A stretch of 64,000 bases of DNA from Acetitomaculum ruminis DSM 5522. Lineage in GTDB: Bacteria; Bacillota; Clostridia; Lachnospirales; Lachnospiraceae. Positions 8,801-16,572 of the stretch are shown piece after piece; the first letter of the stretch is position 1; every line of letters begins with the position of its first letter. The stretch is from NCBI RefSeq assembly GCF_900112085.1, contig NZ_FOJY01000001.1:124001-188000 (forward strand). Direction: 5' to 3'. The notes below the pieces were generated by a model, which was not told the origin of the DNA, ran no database searches, and was given only the letters and a program-made list of their open reading frames with translations. The translations under genes were made by a program, and so were the position numbers.

Positions 8801-10115
8801 CAACAACATGATTTTTGATTTTAATGCATTTCATGTCCTGACCGCCAATGTCTAAAATACAGTCTACTTCCGGTTCAAAAAATGAAGCAGCATAATAATG
8901 AGATACTGTTTCAACTTCACCTTGTTCCAATAAAAGAGCTTCCTTAATAAGAGCTTCTCCATAACCGGTTGAACAGGAATGAACTATTTTAGCCTTTTTT
9001 GGTAAAAGTGAATATATTTCTTTTAATGATTTTAAAGCAGTAAGAAGGGGGCTTCCGTTATTATTGCTGTAAAATGAATATAATAATGAACCGTCCTGAG
9101 CAATAAGGGCAGTTTTAGTAGTGGTAGAACCAGCGTCTATACCTAAGAAGCAATTTCCTTCATAGGTGGAGATATCACCTTTTTTTATTTCAGCATTAGA
9201 ATGATTAATTAAAAATTCCTTATATTCGTCTTCTGATTTAAATAAAGGATTAAGTCTTTCAACTTCAAACTCCATCTTAATAGGTGTAGCCAACCGGTTT
9301 TTCAATTCTGATAAATTTACGAAACTTTCTTTATCGTAATTTAAAGCACATCCTATGGCTGCAAAAAGATGCGAATTTTCAGGGATAATGGCATGCTCAT
9401 CATCCAGTTTTAAAGTTCTTATAAAACAATTTCTAAGTTCTGAAAGAAAGTGAAGAGGACCGCCTAAGAAAGCAACATGTCCTCTGATAGGTTTTCCGCA
9501 GGCAAGTCCACTTATGGTTTGATTAACAACAGCCTGGAAAATAGATGCAGACAAATCCTGTCTGGTTGCTCCCTCATTTATAAGAGGTTGAATATCAGTT
9601 TTTGCAAAAACCCCACAACGGGCTGCAATAGGATATATATCTTTATAATCTTTAGCGTATTCATTGAGGCCGGCGGCATCTGTTTGAATAAGAGAAGCCA
9701 TCTGGTCAATAAAAGAGCCTGTACCTCCGGCACAGATTCCGTTCATACGCTGATCTATGTTTTTTCCCTGGAAATAAATAATCTTGGCATCTTCGCCCCC
9801 TAATTCAATGGCAACATCAGTCTGGGGAGCGTAATGTTTTAACGCTGTGGATACAGCTACAACTTCTTGTACGAAAGGGATTCCAAGATATTTGGAAAGG
9901 GTCAATCCCCCTGAACCTGTAATAACAGGGTGAACTAACATATCGTTTGTTTTATTTAAAGCTTTTGCAAGCAGGTCTGCAAGAGTTTCCTGTATATTTG
10001 CAAAATGTCTTTGATAATCAGAAAATAAAACATTTTTTTCTCCGTCAAGCAAAGCAACTTTTATAGTTGTTGAGCCGATATCGATTCCTAGAGTATTTAT
10101 ATTTTTGAGATTCAT
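5856..10115 (-). CDS. Giant acyl-CoA dehydratase activase-family protein (two BadF/HgdC ATPase modules plus DUF2229-type regions)
   Basis: 1419 residues. Two ASKHA-type ATPase modules lie in tandem: the first (about 1-265) with GIDIGSTTIK and CAGGTGSFID, the second (about 320-600) with GIDAGSTTTK, DIGGQDMK and CSSGCGSFIE. In HgdC-type activators the Cys in the ExCAGGTG region helps bind a [4Fe-4S] cluster at a dimer interface; both modules keep such a Cys. A Cys cluster (CGKCTNNC, near 630) and DUF2229/HgdB-like domains follow to the C-terminus, with further Cys (QPFACLPNH). The family is predicted to use ATP to drive low-potential electron transfer to a partner; the substrate is unknown. I chose ATG at 10115, six bases after AGGAGG, over the TTG at 10121. 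Confidence 0.9.
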   Translation of the reverse strand: MNLKNINTLGIDIGSTTIKVALLDGEKNVLFSDYQRHFANIQETLADLLAKALNKTNDMLVHPVITGSGGLTLSKYLGIPFVQEVVAVSTALKHYAPQTDVAIELGGEDAKIIYFQGKNIDQRMNGICAGGTGSFIDQMASLIQTDAAGLNEYAKDYKDIYPIAARCGVFAKTDIQPLINEGATRQDLSASIFQAVVNQTISGLACGKPIRGHVAFLGGPLHFLSELRNCFIRTLKLDDEHAIIPENSHLFAAIGCALNYDKESFVNLSELKNRLATPIKMEFEVERLNPLFKSEDEYKEFLINHSNAEIKKGDISTYEGNCFLGIDAGSTTTKTALIAQDGSLLYSFYSNNNGSPLLTALKSLKEIYSLLPKKAKIVHSCSTGYGEALIKEALLLEQGEVETVSHYYAASFFEPEVDCILDIGGQDMKCIKIKNHVVDSVLLNEACSSGCGSFIETFAKSLNFSVKDFAKEALFAKHPIDLGTRCTVFMNSKVKQAQKEGASVADISAGLAYSVIKNALFKVIKLTDPKDLGEKIVVQGGTFYNDGILRTFEEIAGVHATRPDISGIMGAFGAALVAKERYEDEPFTTILSLEDIEKLKYTTELKHCGKCTNNCLLTVNKFSGNRSFITGNRCERGLGEEKNKNKLPNLFEYKRKRYFNYKALNTDQAYRGTVGLPRVLNMYDNYPFWFTFFTDLGYKVVLSPVSSHKIYEKGIESIPSESECYPAKLAHGHIEWLISKNVDFIFYPSIPYERTEFKNANNHYNCPIVTSYSENIKNNVESITSGKVKFLNPFIAFTSQTTIYERLVKVFNHIPSEDIKNAVSKAWTELEKARNDIRNKGEETLQYLKDKNIRGIVLAGRPYHIDPEINHGIPEMINSFGLAVLTEDSVSHLAPVERPLIVLDQWMYHSRLYAAANYVKTQDNLDLIQLNSFGCGLDAVTTDQVNDILSKSGKIYTCLKIDEVNNLGAARIRIRSLLSAIKVRERKNIKCHPVSSAYKRVIFTKDMKKNYTILCPQMSPIHFELIATGLNSSGYNVELLTNDNRSSINTGLKYVNNDACYPSLIVVGQIMDAILSGKYDLERTAIIISQTGGGCRASNYIGFIRRAIAKAGYPDIPVISLNLSGLEANPGFKITPTVLQKALYGLVFGDIFMRCLYRVRPYEKVKGSADKLYRKWAEVCKKFISSKKVLSHLQYNRICRSIIHSFDTLPIYEDMVKPRVGIVGEILVKFSPIANNHLVDLLEREGAEAVVPDLTDFLLYSFYNQNFKAKYLGFKFSSAAYANLGIKFLEGLRSAARKEFEKSKRFTPPARIQDTAKAARKIVSTGNQTGEGWFLTGEMLELIHEGAGNIVCTQPFACLPNHVVGKGVIKKIRSMYPMSNIVAIDYDPGASEVNQLNRIKLMLSTAKKNIQDTYISENN

Positions 10116-10222
10116 CTCCAACCTCCTGTTTAATTATTTGCTATAAAAAATTATAGACAAAACCGATAGTCTATTATACGACAAACTTATTTTAAATACA
10201 AATGAAATAAAATGAGAATTGA

Positions 10223-10251
10223 TTGACAAATATATCTATTGTTTATATAAT
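10223..10251 (+). promoter_or_regulatory. Strong sigma-A promoter
   Basis: TTGACA at 10223-10228 and TATAAT at 10246-10251 with exactly 17 bases between: a perfect consensus match. It lies about 120 bases before the rhomboid-like gene and points to it. Confidence 0.85.
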
Positions 10252-10370
10252 TTCTCAGTATAAGTTTACAAACAATTTAAAAAATTTTATTTAAAATCTT
10301 TACAAATCATTGATTTTAAAGGCTTTTAAAGGTAAACTAAATAAGAAATTTTTTATTAAGGAGGATAAGA

Positions 10371-11267
10371 ATGGACTTTATTAGTAAAATGGAAAGAAAA
10401 TTTGGAAGATTTGCCATTCCTAATCTTACAGCCTGGTTAATTGGTGTGTATGCTGTGGGATATCTTATATATTATTTAGCTAATCCACTTTTATATTATC
10501 TGTATCTTGAACCTTATATGATATTTCATTACGGTCAGGTATGGCGTCTTGTAACCTGGATATTTACGCCACCTTCCGCATCGAATATTTTTGTGGTTTT
10601 GATTATGATGTTATTTTACTATTCTATAGGAACTAATCTTGAAAACACCTGGGGTGCTTTCAGGTACAATTTATATCTGATAGGTGGTATGCTCTTTACT
10701 TTAATTGGAGCTATTGTGATGTATTTTGCCCTGGGACAGCCGGTTTTACTTGGAGGATATTTCAGCACTTATTACATTAATACGTCAATATTTTTGGCCT
10801 TTGCAGTATTATATCCAAATATGCAGGTTCTTCTATATTTTATCATTCCGATAAAAATTAAATGGCTTGCATATCTTTATGGAGCGTATCTTATATACGA
10901 TATAATAACTGCAAATATTGTTGGAAAGGTAGCTATTGTTGTTTCTATGCTAAACTTTTTGATTTTCTTCCTTTTGGTACTTAAAAGAAAAAAATCAGGA
11001 ATTTACGGTAATTATAAAAGCTATAACTCCCAAAGAGCCAGACGGGATTTTAAAAGGGATTTCAATAAAAGATTTAACGAAGGTTCATTTGGTGGAAATA
11101 CAGGCTCATTTAATCGTGGAAGACAACAGGTTACTAAGCATAAGTGTGCCATTTGTGGACGAACAGAAAATGACGGTGATGAATTAGAATTTAGATTTTG
11201 TTCAAAATGTAATGGTAATTACGAATACTGTCAGGATCATTTGTTTACTCATGTGCACAGGAAATAG
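10371..11267 (+). CDS. Rhomboid-like membrane protein with C-terminal zinc ribbon, probably catalytically inactive
   Basis: 298 residues. Residues 15-210 contain about six hydrophobic segments, and WRLVTWIF matches the conserved loop after the first helix of rhomboid proteases. I cannot find the protease's GxSG serine motif; the corresponding helix reads YYINTSIFLAFA, so a non-proteolytic (pseudo-rhomboid or Derlin-like) role is likelier. After a basic Arg/Asn/Gly linker (211-255) comes a Cys/His module: C259, C262, C277, C280, C287, H290, H294, H296, enough for one or two zinc sites. The linker and ribbon are predicted cytoplasmic. It is followed 13 bases later by the DHHW lipoprotein gene. 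Confidence 0.75.
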   Translation: MDFISKMERKFGRFAIPNLTAWLIGVYAVGYLIYYLANPLLYYLYLEPYMIFHYGQVWRLVTWIFTPPSASNIFVVLIMMLFYYSIGTNLENTWGAFRYNLYLIGGMLFTLIGAIVMYFALGQPVLLGGYFSTYYINTSIFLAFAVLYPNMQVLLYFIIPIKIKWLAYLYGAYLIYDIITANIVGKVAIVVSMLNFLIFFLLVLKRKKSGIYGNYKSYNSQRARRDFKRDFNKRFNEGSFGGNTGSFNRGRQQVTKHKCAICGRTENDGDELEFRFCSKCNGNYEYCQDHLFTHVHRK

Positions 11268-11280
11268 AAAAGGTAAGGTT

Positions 11281-12399
11281 ATGAATTATAAAAAAGTCAA
11301 GTTGATTATTATGGGGGTTATGATAGGATTGTCTCTTACATCTTGTCAAAAAGATAACGGTTCAAACAGTAGTAGCAAATCAGCAAGTGATATTGTTTCA
11401 GATACAAAGCAGGATTTGTCAGATGATAGCTCATCATTATCACAAAATGAGGAGGATAAGATTGACCCTAAATTGTTGGAGGATAGAGAGGTAGATGTTT
11501 CTACATTATCCATACAAAATTACGGGAGTTTTCTGGTAGTAAATGATACCGCCTACGAATATTACAGCTATAACGACGAAATAACAGGGAATTTTGCTGC
11601 AAATATAAACAGGGCAGTGGCTCTTGCACCAAATTCTAAAGTGTATTCAATAATAGTTCCTACCAATTACGAAATTTCTTTATACAAAAATGTAAAGGAG
11701 ATGTATCCTTCTTACAATCAGAAGGAGGCTATAGAAAGTATTTATAGCCGTCAAAACGCCGGTTCTATAAACATTGATATTGTGGATACATTAAAAGCTC
11801 ACAGGGACGAATATATTTATTACAGGACTGACCATCATTGGACCAGTCTTGGGGCTTTTTATGCCTACCAAAAATTTGCAAAAGAAAAAGGAATTAAATA
11901 CAATTCACTGGATTCTTTTGAAGAAGTACAGTTTCCAGGTTTTTTAGGAAGCTTTTATACGGAATCAAAATCAAGTGCATTATCGGCAAATTCTGATGTC
12001 GTTTATGCATATAAACCAAATTCTACTAATGAATTGGAATTTTATGACGAAAATGGTAATGTGACAAATTGGAATATAATAGAAGATGTTTCAAATTGGA
12101 ACGCAGGTTCTAAATATAACACATTTATTTCCGGAGATAATCCTTTAGTTAAAATTACAAATCCAACTTTATCAGATAATAGCAGTATAGTTGTTATCAA
12201 AGAATCTTATGGAAATGCTTTGGTGCCGTTTTTAGTTGATCACTATCAGCATGTATATGTTATTGACTATAGGTACTATAAGAATTCGTTTTCTTCATTT
12301 TTATCAGAATATCCGGTGGATGATGTGTTATTTGTGAATTATTTATCAGCATCCCTGTCATCCTCTAACGTATCTAGAATGCAAAACTTTTTACGCTAG
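11281..12399 (+). CDS. DHHW-family lipoprotein (SGNH/AlgX-like)
   Basis: 372 residues from ATG 11281 (AAGGTAAGG upstream); an earlier in-frame start would lie inside the preceding gene and lose the signal peptide. MNYKKVKLIIMGVMIGLSL then TSC is a lipoprotein signal with Cys as lipid anchor. The family motif sits in YRTDHHWTSLGAF, and a second conserved motif is KESYGNALVPFL. DHHW proteins are SGNH-like and are often found with MBOAT O-acyltransferases that acetylate cell-wall glycans; no MBOAT gene is here, so a role in glycan O-acylation is inferred from family only. The N-terminal 25-80 region is a Ser/Asp-rich linker. Confidence 0.85.
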   Translation: MNYKKVKLIIMGVMIGLSLTSCQKDNGSNSSSKSASDIVSDTKQDLSDDSSSLSQNEEDKIDPKLLEDREVDVSTLSIQNYGSFLVVNDTAYEYYSYNDEITGNFAANINRAVALAPNSKVYSIIVPTNYEISLYKNVKEMYPSYNQKEAIESIYSRQNAGSINIDIVDTLKAHRDEYIYYRTDHHWTSLGAFYAYQKFAKEKGIKYNSLDSFEEVQFPGFLGSFYTESKSSALSANSDVVYAYKPNSTNELEFYDENGNVTNWNIIEDVSNWNAGSKYNTFISGDNPLVKITNPTLSDNSSIVVIKESYGNALVPFLVDHYQHVYVIDYRYYKNSFSSFLSEYPVDDVLFVNYLSASLSSSNVSRMQNFLR

Positions 12400-12484
12400 T
12401 GATAATTTGTTTTGCATTTTGCACTAAAAAAATGAAATTGACTTATATATTTAAAAAAATATGTGGTTGTTTTTAATAAAAACA

Positions 12485-12514
12485 TTGACTTTTGTATTAA
12501 TTTAAAGTTATACT
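12485..12514 (+). promoter_or_regulatory. Probable sigma-A promoter of nifJ
   Basis: TTGACT at 12485-12490 and TATACT at 12509-12514, 18 bases apart. This implies a leader of about 170 bases before nifJ, in which I see no known riboswitch. Confidence 0.6.
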
Positions 12515-12691
12515 TTATTAAGTTAAAGTGCGACATTGATAAAAAATGACTGAGAAACTATTGATTTTTGTATCATATATACATATTATATATGGCAGGG
12601 CTAGTTATAAGATGAATTTTTTTATTCAATTTAACCACATTTATTAAAAATCATTAATTTTTAATGTAATTAGCAAGGAGGAACAATTAGT

Positions 12692-15600
12692 ATGGCTAGA
12701 AAAATGTCGACCATGGATGGAAATCATGCTGCAGCTCATGCATCTTACGCTTTTACAGATGTTGCAGCTATTTATCCAATTACACCATCATCAGTTATGG
12801 CTGAAGCTACTGACGAGTGGGCAACTCAGGGAAGAAAAAACATTTTTGGGCAGACAGTACAAGTTACTGAGATGCAATCTGAGGCAGGAGCAGCAGGTAC
12901 AGTGCATGGTTCACTTACAGCCGGAGCACTTACAACAACATATACTGCTTCACAGGGTCTTCTTCTTATGATCCCGAATCTTTACAAAGTTGCCGGTGAA
13001 GGTTTACCGGGTGTATTTAATGTTTCAGCGAGAACATTAGCATCACATGCATTATGTATTTTTGGTGATCATTCTGACGTATATGCATGTAGACAGACAG
13101 GATGCGCAATGCTTTGCGAATCCAGCGTACAGGAAGTTATGGATCTTACTCCGGTTGCACATCTTAGTGCTATTAAGGGAAAACTTCCATTTATCAACTT
13201 CTTTGACGGTTTCCGTACTTCTCACGAAATTCAAAAAATTGAAACATGGGATTATGAAGATTTAAAAGATATGGCAGATATGGATGCTATCGACGAGTTT
13301 AGAAGAAATGCTTTAAATCCAAATCATCCATGTGAGTTAGGTTCTGCTCAGAATCCGGATATCTTCTTCCAGACAAGAGAGGCCTGCAATGGTAAGTACA
13401 ATAACATTACAGAAGTTGTTCAGATGTATATGGACAAGGTCAATGAAAAAATAGGAACAGATTATAAGTTATTTAACTATTACGGAGCTGCGGATGCTGA
13501 ACATGTTATCGTTGCTATGGGTTCAGTATGTGAAACAATTGAAGAGGTTATAGATTATATGACAGCTGCCGGAGAAAAAGTCGGTCTTGTTAAAGTAAGA
13601 CTCTACAGACCATTCTCAGCTGAAGCTTTGGTTAAGGCTATTCCTGATTCATGTAAGAAAATTACAGTTCTTGACCGTTCAAAAGAGCCTGGAGCAATTG
13701 GAGAACCACTTTATCTTGATGTAGTTGCCGCTCTTAATAAAACAAAATTTGACGGAGTTGAGATTTTTAGAGGAAGATATGGTCTTGGTTCTAAAGATAC
13801 AACACCTGCTCAGATATATTCAGTATACAAAAACACAGAAAAGAAAGAGTTTACAATCGGTATCGTAGACGATGTAACAAATCTTTCTCTTGATATTATT
13901 GAAAATATTAATACAGCTTCCGAAAATACAGTAAGCTGTAAATTCTGGGGACTTGGAGCAGATGGTACAGTTGGTGCAAACAAGAACTCCATCAAGATTA
14001 TTGGTAACAACACTGACATGTATGCTCAGGCATATTTTGATTATGATTCAAAGAAGTCAGGTGGTGTAACTATTTCACATCTTAGATTTGGAAAAGAGCC
14101 TATTCGTTCAACCTACCTGATTTCAATGGCAAACTTTGTTGCTTGTCATAACCCTGCATATATTACAAAATATGATATGGTACAAGATATTGTTGACGGA
14201 GGTAAATTCTTATTAAACTGCTCCTGGAACAGTGAAGAGTTAGAAAAGAATCTTCCAGGAAGAGTTAAAAAATATATCGCAGAACACAATATTGAATTAT
14301 ATACAATTGACGGTATCAAGATTGGTAAAGAAATCGGTCTTGGAGGACGTATCAATACAGTACTTCAGTCAGCTTTCTTTAAGCTTGCAGGTATTATTCC
14401 TGAGGCTGATGCTATTAAATATATGAAAGAAGCTGCAAAAGCTACTTATGGTCGTAAAGGTGATAACATCGTTCAAATGAACTATGATGCTATAGACAGA
14501 GGAGCACAAGATGTTGTTAAAGTTGATGTTCCTGCGTCCTGGAAAGATGCTGTTGATGATGCAGCAGCTTCAGAAAAACCATTAGAAGGAAAACCGGAAG
14601 TATTGGCATTTGTTAATACAATTCAAAAAGCGGTTAATTCACAGTCAGGTAACAAGCTTAAAGTTTCAGAAGTAGCTGCTTATGAAGACGGACACACTCC
14701 ATCAGGTACAGCTGCATACGAAAAGCGTGGTGTTGCAGTAGATATTCCTGTATGGGATTCAGAAAACTGTATCCAGTGTAATTATTGTTCTTATGTATGT
14801 CCTCATGCAGTTATCAGACCTGTTGCTCTTACAGAAGATGAAGTTAAAGCAGCTCCTGAAGGAATGAAGACAATACCTCTTACAGGACTTAAAGATAAAT
14901 ATCAGTTTACCATGACAGTATCTGCATACGATTGTACAGGATGCGGTTCTTGCGTAAATGTATGTCCTGGTAAGAAAGGAAACAAAGCCCTTTCAATGCA
15001 GTCTTTTGCTGAAAACGAAGGTTCTCAGGCAATTTATGATTACGCTGTTAAACTTCCTAAGAAGGCAGATGTATTTGAGAAATTCAAAATTGATTCAGTT
15101 AAGGGTAGTCAGTTTAGACAGCCACTTCTTGAGTTCTCAGGAGCTTGTGCAGGTTGTGGTGAGACACCTTATGTTAAATTACTTACTCAGTTATTTGGAG
15201 ATAGAATGTATATAGCAAATGCTACAGGTTGTTCATCAATCTGGGGTAACTCATCACCTTCTACTCCTTATACAACTACTCCGGAAGGAAAAGGTCCTGC
15301 ATGGTCTAATTCACTTTTTGAAGATGCAGCAGAATTTGGTTATGGTATGTTCTTGGCTCAAAGAGCTTTAAGAGATAGTCTTAAAATAAAAGTAGAGGCT
15401 ATTGCCGATAAGACATCTAATGGTGATGTTAAAGCAGCAGCTAAAGAATACATCGATACATTCGGCATTGGTATCACAAACGGTGATGCTACAGACAAGC
15501 TTGTTGCAGCTTTAGAGGCAGAAGGAAGTCAGGAAGCAAAAGAAATCATTAAAGATAAAGACTTCTTAGCTAAGAAATCTCAATGGATCTTTGGTGGTGA

Positions 15601-16237
15601 CGGATGGGCTTACGACATCGGATTTGGTGGTGTTGACCATGTACTTGCCAGTGGACAGGATATTAACATCCTTGTACTTGATACCGAAGTATATTCCAAT
15701 ACAGGTGGACAGTCTTCTAAATCCACTCCGACAGGTGCTATTGCTCAGTTTGCTGCTGCCGGTAAAGAAGTTAAGAAGAAAAATCTTGCTGAAATAGCAA
15801 TGAGTTATGGATATATTTATGTAGCACAGGTTGCCATGGGTTCTGATTACAATCAATGTGTTAAGGCTATGGCAGAAGCAGAAGCTTATCCTGGCCCATC
15901 ACTTGTAATTTGCTATGCTCCATGTATTAATCATGGTATCAAGATTGGAATGTCTAAAGCTCAGACAGAAGAGAAGAATGCCGTTGAAGCAGGTTATTGG
16001 CATTTATTCAGATTCAATCCTGAACTTGTTGATAAGGGAGAAGCTGGATTCATCCTTGATTCCAAGGCACCTACAGGAGATTATAAGGCATTTTTGAATG
16101 GTGAAGTTCGTTACAATTCACTTGTAAGAGCTAATCCGGAAAGAGCTGAAAAACTCTTCGATAAGTCAGAGAAAGAAGCTAGAGATAAATATTCTCATCT
16201 TGTTAAACTTGTTGATTTTTACGGAAAAACCGAATAA
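12692..16237 (+). CDS. nifJ: Pyruvate:ferredoxin (flavodoxin) oxidoreductase
   Basis: Converts pyruvate and CoA to acetyl-CoA and CO2, reducing ferredoxin; the central pyruvate-cleaving enzyme of fermenting anaerobes. The 1181-residue single chain is full length. In order: the pyrimidine-binding domain (AIYPITPSS), the gamma domain, the ferredoxin-like domain with CxxCxxCxxxCP clusters starting near C693 and C748, the proximal-cluster Cys (CAGCGETPY, about 819-822), and the TPP domain with GDGWAYDIG (about 968) and SNTGGQSSKSTPTG. The ribosome site AAGGAGG precedes the ATG. It is a monocistronic unit with its own promoter and terminator. Codon use is biased as in a highly expressed gene. Confidence 0.98.
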   Translation: MARKMSTMDGNHAAAHASYAFTDVAAIYPITPSSVMAEATDEWATQGRKNIFGQTVQVTEMQSEAGAAGTVHGSLTAGALTTTYTASQGLLLMIPNLYKVAGEGLPGVFNVSARTLASHALCIFGDHSDVYACRQTGCAMLCESSVQEVMDLTPVAHLSAIKGKLPFINFFDGFRTSHEIQKIETWDYEDLKDMADMDAIDEFRRNALNPNHPCELGSAQNPDIFFQTREACNGKYNNITEVVQMYMDKVNEKIGTDYKLFNYYGAADAEHVIVAMGSVCETIEEVIDYMTAAGEKVGLVKVRLYRPFSAEALVKAIPDSCKKITVLDRSKEPGAIGEPLYLDVVAALNKTKFDGVEIFRGRYGLGSKDTTPAQIYSVYKNTEKKEFTIGIVDDVTNLSLDIIENINTASENTVSCKFWGLGADGTVGANKNSIKIIGNNTDMYAQAYFDYDSKKSGGVTISHLRFGKEPIRSTYLISMANFVACHNPAYITKYDMVQDIVDGGKFLLNCSWNSEELEKNLPGRVKKYIAEHNIELYTIDGIKIGKEIGLGGRINTVLQSAFFKLAGIIPEADAIKYMKEAAKATYGRKGDNIVQMNYDAIDRGAQDVVKVDVPASWKDAVDDAAASEKPLEGKPEVLAFVNTIQKAVNSQSGNKLKVSEVAAYEDGHTPSGTAAYEKRGVAVDIPVWDSENCIQCNYCSYVCPHAVIRPVALTEDEVKAAPEGMKTIPLTGLKDKYQFTMTVSAYDCTGCGSCVNVCPGKKGNKALSMQSFAENEGSQAIYDYAVKLPKKADVFEKFKIDSVKGSQFRQPLLEFSGACAGCGETPYVKLLTQLFGDRMYIANATGCSSIWGNSSPSTPYTTTPEGKGPAWSNSLFEDAAEFGYGMFLAQRALRDSLKIKVEAIADKTSNGDVKAAAKEYIDTFGIGITNGDATDKLVAALEAEGSQEAKEIIKDKDFLAKKSQWIFGGDGWAYDIGFGGVDHVLASGQDINILVLDTEVYSNTGGQSSKSTPTGAIAQFAAAGKEVKKKNLAEIAMSYGYIYVAQVAMGSDYNQCVKAMAEAEAYPGPSLVICYAPCINHGIKIGMSKAQTEEKNAVEAGYWHLFRFNPELVDKGEAGFILDSKAPTGDYKAFLNGEVRYNSLVRANPERAEKLFDKSEKEARDKYSHLVKLVDFYGKTE

Positions 16238-16572
16238 TTCAATAGATAGTAATTATTTCAATTAAAAATTTGGGACAAAGTTCAGGTTTTGGGCTTTGTC
16301 CCACTTTTAGTGGAAATATTTCTTTATATTAAATTTGTAAAAAAAATCAAAACATGCGTTTGTTTTATTGATTTTTACAGGTCTCAATGTTATAGTGTTA
16401 TAAGTTGCGAATATTGTACAAATAATTTACTAAGTGGTGAAATACTTCCTTTGTGGAATGGTATAAAAATGATAATCGACTTAACCTTAGTAAAAATTTA
16501 ATTATGTGATATAACCATATATTGGAAATAAATTTAAGGTAAAAAAGGAAAATGAATTGATGGAGGTTCTAA
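16238..16572. other. Intergenic stretch between nifJ and the M16 protease gene
   Basis: 335 bases. It holds the nifJ terminator (16271-16308), then AT-rich sequence with weak promoter-like pieces (TTTACA at 16374 with TTATAA at 16398; TATAAA near 16461) and the GGAGG ribosome site of the next gene. A 70-codon open frame here has no ribosome site and no recognisable content. Confidence 0.6.
16271..16308 (+). terminator. Rho-independent terminator of nifJ
   Basis: TGGGACAAAG and CTTTGTCCCA form a perfect 10-bp stem around a 13-base loop, followed by CTTTTAG. Confidence 0.8.

Noticed and set aside
16289-16501. 70-codon open frame between nifJ and the M16 gene
   Set aside because: Begins inside the nifJ terminator and shows no ribosome site or protein-like composition.
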